A stretch of DNA of 64,000 nucleotides from positions 90,394,564 to 90,458,563 of the forward strand of contig CM077166.1 of NCBI GenBank assembly GCA_039583875.1, read 5' to 3'. Under the pieces are notes generated by a model. That model ran no database searches. It was not told the origin of the DNA and saw only the letters and a program-made list of their open reading frames with translations. This document shows, one piece after another, positions 56,792 through 64,000 of this stretch. Positions within the stretch are counted from its first letter, which is position 1, and every line of letters begins with the position of its first letter. Made by a program: the position numbers and the translations under genes. This DNA is from Platanthera guangdongensis. Its lineage: Eukaryota > Streptophyta > Magnoliopsida > Asparagales > Orchidaceae.

Positions 56792-58864
56792 TGAAAGATA
56801 TGGTACCTAAACACCTAGAGGGGGGGGGGGGGGTGAATAGGTGACCTAAACCTTTTTAGACTTTTGTTTGGCAGCACAACAGTTTTTCACTGATTACTAC
56901 AGCTAACAGCAAATACAGAAATTAAGCATTCAATTCACAGCACAGCACAGAAGACATACTAATTTTATAGTGGTTCCCCAATCTTTGGGTACATCCACTT
57001 TCCCCCTTCGCCTATCTAGCAGTGTACTAGATTCGGCCAAACTTCTCCACTAGCTCAGAACCCAACAAGGTTCCTACCTCAGGCCCAAAGCCTTACACTC
57101 AGCCAAAAGGCCTACACTCAGCCACCCAGGCCTACACTCAGCCAATCAAGGCTTACACTCAGCCAATTAAAGGCCTACACTCAGAGTTCTTCAACTCCTA
57201 CACTCAGGCACCAAGCCCTACCCTCAGCCTTTATAAAATAGGCTTACAATCACTCAGATCCAATGGATCTTACAAGTTTAAAATAGAAATTACAAATGCT
57301 AACTCTACAACTCAGAAAGGATGAGAGGAGTTGAGAGTTTCTTGATGAGTTCTTGGAAGAACTCAGCTTGATCCAAACTGACTTAGCTTTCTTCAAAGCT
57401 TCTTGAGTAGAACTGAATTAGTCTGAATCTACTGCAGTTGATCCTTGATCTCTGCTTCTTGAAATCCAGATGACTCTGAATTGTTCTTCTCAGCCTTAGT
57501 TCCAAAGACTGAATCCTTGGTTGGAGCTCTCTCTCTCCAACTACTTAGATCTGCAGTTGGACTGCCTGATCTTCTTGTGTTGATCCTCTGTGTATCACTT
57601 CTTGTTTTAGACTGATCAACAACTTCAATTATTATCACACCATGTAATGATTGTGAACTTCTTAACCACTTAACAACCTCATTCTGTAAACTCTGGGTGC
57701 CTATTTATAGGCTTCCTTCATGGTAACCGGCTGGTCCGGTTCATAACAGACTTCTGACTTCTCTGACAGTTGATGTAGACCGGCTGGATTGGCATCTGTC
57801 ATGTCAACCAGTCACTTCTTGAAATTCTCTAACTGTCAGATAGTGTCGAGACTTTCTGTTCTTAAGTGTCGACACTTATAGACTAAGTGTCGACACATGT
57901 TGTGTAAGTGTCGACACAAGTCTACAAGGTGTCGACACAATTCCTTGTATGTCTCGACACAGTTTCTTCTGCATGTGTCGACACTGAAATTGAGTGTCGA
58001 CACAAGTACTTGCACTTCATTCTTTATCTGTATTCTTCTAAGTGTCGACACATCTCCTTTGTGTCGACACATCTTCATGTGTTGAAACTGTCAAGTGTCG
58101 ACACTGCTTCTTGGTGTCGACACAAGTCTTCAATCTTGTTTCTTCAGCTGAGTGTCGACACATTCCTTTAGTGTCGACACTTGTACTTAGAATATTTTAC
58201 AACTTTTCTGTTCTTTGCTAAGTGTCGACACAGCTCCTTGTGTCGACACTTTCTTCAAGTGTTGAGTCTTCTGGTTATGTGTCGACACATTGTGCTGAGT
58301 GTCGACACAATCTTCAAGTGTTGACTCCTTTGAGTGTGTGTCGACACATTGTGTTGAGTGTCGACACATTCTTCATATTTTGACTCTGCTGATTGAGTGT
58401 CGACACATTGTGTTGAGTGTCGACACTTGTACTTAGTCTCTGCAGAATTTTGCTGAGTGTCGACACAACTCCAAGTGTCGACACTTTTTGATGTAGACTC
58501 AGCTCTTCTAGGTGTCGACACTTCTGCCAAGTGTCGACACAGCTTTTCTGCATTCTTCTACACAGAGTGTCGACACAGCTCCAAGTGTCGACACTTTCTG
58601 ACTGGTGTCGACTCTTCTTCCCAGGTGTCGACACAATGACTCCAAGTGTCGACACTGCTTGTCTGGGTGTCGACACAAGCTTTCTCAAGTGTCGACACTT
58701 TCCCTCTGGGTGTCGACACATGGACTTAGAAATTTTCAGCTTCAGTCCAGTGTATAACTAACCTGCACAAGTAACTCAAACAAACATCAAATACATTCTG
58801 ATGTATATCATTGAGTTAGGTGAGGCTTCTTCAAATCAGGTACATTTGACCAATGTACCCAACA
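56792..58864 (-). repeat. C2 3' LTR
   Basis: 2073 bp, TGTTGGGTAC...ATCTTTCA (minus). TATA at 57700-57711; palindrome array at 57842-58732 with the extra unit lost from the C1 3' LTR. A run of 14 G (plus strand) starts at 56820. Confidence 0.95.
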
Positions 58865-59166
58865 ATCTCCCCCTATTTGGAGAAGTCATAACCCTTAGTC
58901 AATGATATACACCACTCATAATTAAAAATTACAAAATGATGTAAAACATATAAATGACAACAGGGAAAACTTGAACATGTAATAAAGCACACATGTATAC
59001 TTATTAAACATTGCAGAACAATTAAGAAACACACATATTTCAGAACATTCATACTATATTTATCATATATTGTTCCAATAATGTTCCTTATACATTTTCA
59101 ATGAAGTATTACAATGTTTTTTTTTTTACTCAACAGATTACAACAAGCATCAAGTTAATTCCTAAT

Positions 59167-61946
59167 CTAGTGCTGATCAGGTTCTTTAATAACAATGCCT
59201 TTTCCAGCTTTAACTTGAGCTTTCACAGCAGCAGCAGCAGGCTCAGCTTCAGCAGTCTTCTTCCCTTTAGAGTCCTTCTTCTTCTGTTCTTCAGTCCTTG
59301 ATCTTTTGTCTTTCAAAATAATGATAGGGCTTAGGAAAGTACTTGCTAGGCTCCACAGCTGTTGGAGGTAGCTTTCCTAACTTAGCCTTCCTTCTATATT
59401 GGACAATTGCTTCCTGCCTACTCTCATGCTTTCTCCATTCAGCCTCTGAGAACCACTTGTTCCTCTCATGGGCATTGTCCTTGGCTGCTTTCCAGGCTGT
59501 AAGAATTATGTTCCTAGAAGTAGGGCTCCACTGTTCAAAATCTGGCTTTTGCTCAGCAATTTCCCTAAACTTCTTCTTTGACAGCCTAGTTTCTTCTTCT
59601 TTGTCCAAAGCCTCTTGCATTGCAGCTGTGATAGGTTGAACAACCTTTTCCAGAATAATATTAGGCTTGCCAGCAGGTGGACTATACATTGTGCTTATAT
59701 CTGCATGAATCATGTCAAAGTCTGGAGGTGGATAGATTACATCAGCCACTGCTTGTTGCTCACCTCCAAGATATGTTCCTTGAATGCCAGAGTTCAGCTA
59801 CATTGTCATCATCACAAAGGGGAGGATAGCCCAGTGTAGCCCTGATGGAATTTGATATCCATTTTGCTTGTTCAGAACTGGCCTTGACTAACACTCTCTC
59901 CCCCTTTATGACTTCTTGGGCCACATGATCTCTCACATCATCTTTCTGGAATCTGATTTGGCCATCCAAATACCTTATGCCCTCTTTAAAGAAAGGTCTA
60001 AGCTTTGTAAGCTGTTCTGAAATGACCTTCTGTGAGTCTTTATGGCAGTCTTTACAGCAGCAATCTCTGCTTGAAAGAGTTTATCAAAATCAGCTTTGGC
60101 AGCAGCAGAGGAAGTTGAAGGTTCATCTGACTTATTCTTGAGTTCAGTGACTATTGCATTGTGAGATGCAGTCAAATTATCATTCATCCTCAACTGATTC
60201 TCCAGCACATAGCCTTGTTTTACTGCTATATCTTCTACTTTCTCTTTAATTGTTTCTTGATGTTTAGCTAGATAGACCACTGCATGAGCACCCTTAGTAA
60301 AACAATCAGTCATCTCCTTTTTATTAAGGTTCATTTCAAACCTTATTGACTTGATTTCCTGTCCCAGATCAGATTGTAGAGCTTTGTGCCCTTCATCAAC
60401 ATAAGTTTCTAAAGCTTTCCTTTGTTCATCCATCTTGATTTGCATGGCAAGCAGTAGAGCACTGTAATCAGTGGATGGAGCTTGTTGAACTAAGGAATGT
60501 TGAGCAACTGTTTGGAGAGCCTTCTTATAGCTCTGGCTTCTTCTTTTGAAAACAAAGAACTTCTTTTTCTGAGCTTGCTCAGCTTCATCATCTTCAGAGT
60601 TCTGATGTACTGGCTATATCCACCCTATCCTTAGGGCTGGAGTGTTTTTTCAGTATGCACATCTTGTGCCTTCTCAGTATCTAGCCTTATAGGCTCTTCT
60701 TGAATATCCAAATTCTCCCCCTCAGCAGCAACATCCTTTACTGCATCAGCTGCATTCTTTTCCATATCAAAATCTTCTTGATCTAAGTTCAAAAAGAGAT
60801 CTTCCATTGTATATTCTGCTGGAGACTGTGCAGGAGATGTTTGGTTTCATCAGCTACAACAGATGTGTCTTGGAGAACAACATCTGGTTCTTGAGTTGCT
60901 GGCTGATTTTGCTGATGATCATCAGACAAATCAGAATTTATTATAGAAAAATTCAAAGTATTAAGATCAACAAGTACCTCTTGAATGAGGAGGGTGGCTT
61001 GTTCACTCTCCAGTGTAGATGGTTCTGCTACACCTGGAAGCTCCCCCTGGATGTCAGCTGCCTCCTGAGGAGCAGGTGTCTTCTCTGCAGCCACATCAAC
61101 TGGACTTTCAGGAGTGAAGACCACATGTTCTTCACTGCCTGAGCTGCTGGAGGACTCTTGAGGCACAGCAGCAGTCTTCCTCTTCTTCCTGGGAGGAGAG
61201 TCTTTCTTAGAAGCTTGCTTTTCAGGGGTGGTCAATTCCTTTGACACCAGCACCCTTTCCCATCTAGAGAATATTCTTGAGTCCATCTTCCTCATATGAT
61301 TGATCTTAGTTCCTGCAGCAGTGCTCATTACCTCTGGAATTGATCCAGCCAGGTAGAGACTTAGTATCCTGCCCAGATTGGGCTTCTTCAGGCTTTCCTT
61401 CACTTTTTCATAAACCACCATTGACCAGTCTGTTTTCAGAGTGAAGATGATTCTGGTCATGACTTCAAACATGGAGGCAGACACCCTGTCATGTCCTCCT
61501 GGCTTGCTCAGTATTACCTTGCCCACTATTTCTGACAAGAACTTGCCTTGATTATTCATACCTTTTCTGTTAAAGACTGATCCCACCTTCATCTTTGGAT
61601 CCAGTCCACACCAAGTAAGAGCTTCCCTGGTCTTAGAAGCAGTTACTTCCTCTTCATCTTGAACTTTAGGTAGCTGAAGTACCTTTCTTAAAGACTTGGG
61701 TGAAATCTTGACCTTGGTGCCATGCACCCTTGACTTAATCCTGTAGCCTGAGTCATCTACAGACGCGCCAGAAAGGAATTCAATGACTTCCTTCTTCCAT
61801 ATTTTCGTTGGTTCTGAAACCAAGAACTCCAACCCTGAATTGGCAATTAGGGTTATCACTGATTTGATTTCTTGGTCGCTGTCGTCAAATGCGCCTCGCA
61901 CAAGCTCATAGCCTTCGTTTACGTTCTCTTCCAGCTTGGGAGCCAT
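59167..61946 (-). pseudogene. C2 ORF3
   Basis: Starts MAPKLEENVNEGYELVRG at 61946. This copy is open from the start to about 60790, longer than C1: the N-terminal domain, PPRKKRKTAA and the acidic region are one frame. Frameshifts near 60840, 60600, 60040, 59790 and 59320 break the rest, which again shows the MQIKMDEQRKALETYVDEGH helix and WSPTSRNIILTAWKAAKDNA. The intended stop is at 59167. The alanine run near the C-terminus is shorter (three GCT codons) than in C1 (about eight). Conservation of the protein in both copies implies it was under selection in the source element. Confidence 0.75.
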
Positions 61947-61980
61947 TAGGGTTTGGAGAATTAGTCTTGAGATGAGAGAA

Positions 61981-62428
61981 ATGTCGACACAAGAGTTTAG
62001 GTCTCGAAACTTTGAAAGCGTGTCGACAATCAAAGACAGAACCCTATTTATACCTTTCTTGTTTGAAGACGAACAGGCGGGATGAATTTCTAATGATGTG
62101 TCGACACTGTCAATAAGTGTCGACACTGACTTATAATGTCTCGACACTCATGTGTCGACACAAATTTAGTCAACAGATTTTATGTGTCGACACTTGGTTA
62201 AGTGTCGACACCACTATACTCGACATGTGTCGAGACTTTACTTAGAAAAATTCTGAGTAAAACTTAAGTGTCGACACTTGATTGGATGTGTCGACACCTA
62301 CTCGACATGTGTCGACACTAACATTCTGAAGTGTCGACACTAACTTCCTAGATGTGTCGACACCATTTTCCTGAAGTGTCGACACTTACTATTCTGTGTC
62401 GACATAGACTTGTCTATGTGTCGACACC
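61981..62428. promoter_or_regulatory. C2 internal promoter region
   Basis: TATAAATAGGG on the minus strand at 62042-62052, about 100 bp before the ORF3 ATG, with about 15 GTGTCGACAC copies, mostly upstream. Positions of palindromes match C1 (13774-14213) with few changes. Confidence 0.7.
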
Positions 62429-62459
62429 TTTTTACTTAGCCAATTTTTGTTCTGTATAC

Positions 62460-64000
62460 TTAGTCTAAGTTTATCATACCTAGTTCAATTTTGAACCTAT
62501 TAAACTTAGCTTCTTCTAAGGGCTTAGTAAACATATCAGCTATCTGATTATCTGTTTTAACATATTCAAGTGCAATATCATTTCTTTCTACATGCTCCCT
62601 AAGAAAGTGATATTTTATCTCAATATGTTTAGTTCTACTATGTGATACAGGGTTATTAGCTATGGAAATAGCACTTGTAGAATCACAATAAAGTGGAGTT
62701 CTACTTACCTGACATCCATAGTCTTCTAGCTGATGTTGAATCCACAGAAGTTGAGCACAGCAACTTCCTGCAGCTACATATTCTGACTCAGCTGTGGAGA
62801 TGGCCACACTGGTTTGCTTCTTACTACTCCATGAAATGAGTCTTCCACCTAGGAATTGACAGGATCCAGTTGTGCTCTTTCTATCTTCTTTGCATCCTGC
62901 AAAGTCTGCATCTGAATAGCCTGTTAGATCAAAATCTCCATTCCTAGGGTACCAGAGGCCTAGATAAGGTGTGCCCTTTAGATATCTCAAGATTCTCTTG
63001 ACTGCAGTCAAGTGAGATTCTTTGGGGCAGGCTTGATACCTGGCACAAACACATGTAGCATACATAATGTCAGGCCTACTTGCAGTCAAGTATAGTAGGG
63101 AGCCAACTATCCCTCTATACAAGGTTTCATCCACAGGTTTCCCTGCATCATCCTTGCTTAGAGACATACTTGACCCCATAGGAGTCTTCATGGTACTGGA
63201 GGAATCCATACCATATTTCCTTATGAGTTCTAGGGTGAACTTTGACTGACATATGGACAAGCCACTTTCAGTCTGTTTAACTTGGAGACCCAAGAAAAAC
63301 TTCAGTTCTCCCATACTACTCATTTCAAATTGACTTTGCATAAGCTTTGCAAACTTTTTGCAAAGGCTACTTTCAGTAGACCCAAATATAATGTCATCTA
63401 CATATATTTGGACAAGTATTACTTTGCCTCTAGATTCCCTAAGGAATAGAGTCTTATCTATTTTCCCCCTTGTGAACTTGTTCTCAATGAGGAAACTAGA
63501 TAGGGTTTCATACCAAGCTCTAGGAGCTTGCTTTAACCCATACAATGCTTTCCTAAGTCTATAGACATAATGTGGAAGAGTAGGATCAACAAAACCTGAA
63601 GGCTGCTCCACATATACTTCTTCTTTTAAATTACCATTAAGGAATGCTGACTTCACATCCATTTGGTATACTTTGAATCCTTGGTAGGTTGCATAGGCCA
63701 AGAACATCCTGATGGCTTCCAGTCTGGCTACTGGAGCAAAGGTTTGATCAAAATCAATACCTTCTTCTTGCCTATATCCTTTTGCAACCAGTCTTGCCTT
63801 ATTCTTAATGATGACTCTTGTTCATCTAACTTGTTTCTGTAGATCCACTTTGTTCCTATCACATTGTGATCTTTAGGCTTAGGAACTAAGTCCCAAACCT
63901 TGCACCTCTTGAACTGGTTTAGCTCTTCCTGCATAGCTTCAGTCCACTGTGGATCTTGTATTGCTTCTTCAAATTTCTTTGGTTCTATTTGAGACAGAAA
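62460..64000 (-). pseudogene. C2 pol (RT-RNase H), partial
   Basis: 62460-63707 is one open frame covering the RT from [10 protein letters not shown] through [19 protein letters not shown] and RNase H ([17 protein letters not shown]) to DMFTKPL and the stop. It shows the base missing from C1 near 15376. A 1-nt deletion near 63818 breaks the frame before KNKARL in this copy. The rest of pol lies past the window end. Confidence 0.92.

Larger units (their letters stand above)
56792..64000 (-). mobile_element. C2: second copy of the C1 family (truncated by window end)
   Basis: 3' LTR, polypurine tract, ORF3, internal promoter and the RT-RNase H part of pol are present in the same order as C1, with high identity. 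The left flank is TTATC; the right end is outside the window. It lies in the G5 LTR. Confidence 0.95.

Overview
This 64 kb window is repeat-rich plant nuclear DNA. I found no convincing host gene. Almost everything is LTR retrotransposon, much of it nested. The plant assignment rests on four things: chromovirus (Tekay/Del-like) Ty3 elements with a C-terminal chromodomain, SIRE/Maximus-like Ty1-copia elements with an extra ORF 3' of pol, Tat-lineage Ty3 fragments, and primer sites matching plant initiator tRNA-Met. The species cannot be named from the sequence.

Layout, left to right. 1-2130: AT-rich remnant, probably an Athila/Tat-like LTR, with a hairpin minisatellite. 2137-5840 (+): 3' half of Tekay element 'G1' (integrase, chromodomain, 3' LTR), lying in the LTR of another chromovirus, 'GX'. 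5841-8514 (+): GX LTR end and decayed gag-pol. 8515-8632 and 20890-21195: two halves of one Tat-type RNase H, split by copia element 'C1' (8633-20889, minus; 5-bp duplication GTCGA), which is structurally complete. 21201-21708: fragment of an intron-containing coiled-coil gene. 21709-22881: SIRE-like fragment. 22882-24168 (minus): short-LTR copia 'C3'. 24157-24580: 5S-rRNA-derived module. 24585-30207 plus 40404-41762 (minus): gag-only non-autonomous element 'E', whose 5' LTR is split by Tekay element 'G2' (30208-40403, +; duplication CCTTT). 41795-47927 (+): Tekay element 'G3', cut by copia 'C4' (from 47928, minus). C4 is cut by an LTR of about 5 kb ('G5', from 51872), which is cut by 'C2' (56792 to the window end), a second copy of the C1 family.

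Two things look like undescribed biology. First, three diverged Tekay LTR families (G1, G2, G3) each carry the same 24-nt mini-exon (an ATG and eight codons beginning Met-Ala and containing Lys4) ending exactly at a GTAA(C/A)G donor. Where the 5' internal region survives (G2, G3), a phase-0 acceptor sits exactly at the gag frame. The gag start codon therefore appears to lie inside the LTR and to be spliced across U5 and the primer site. A second, phase-1 intron sits at the gag-protease junction in GX, G2 and G3. Second, the 10-bp palindrome GTGTCGACAC is reiterated, often in pairs about 20 bp apart, in both copia families (C1/C2, C4) and in Ty3 LTRs (G1, G2). In C1/C2 it lies upstream of two separate TATA boxes: the LTR promoter and an internal promoter driving a third ORF of about 926 codons that carries a nuclear-localisation-like motif and shows no obvious membrane segment.

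All reading was by eye. Clade names come from motif recognition, not from searches.
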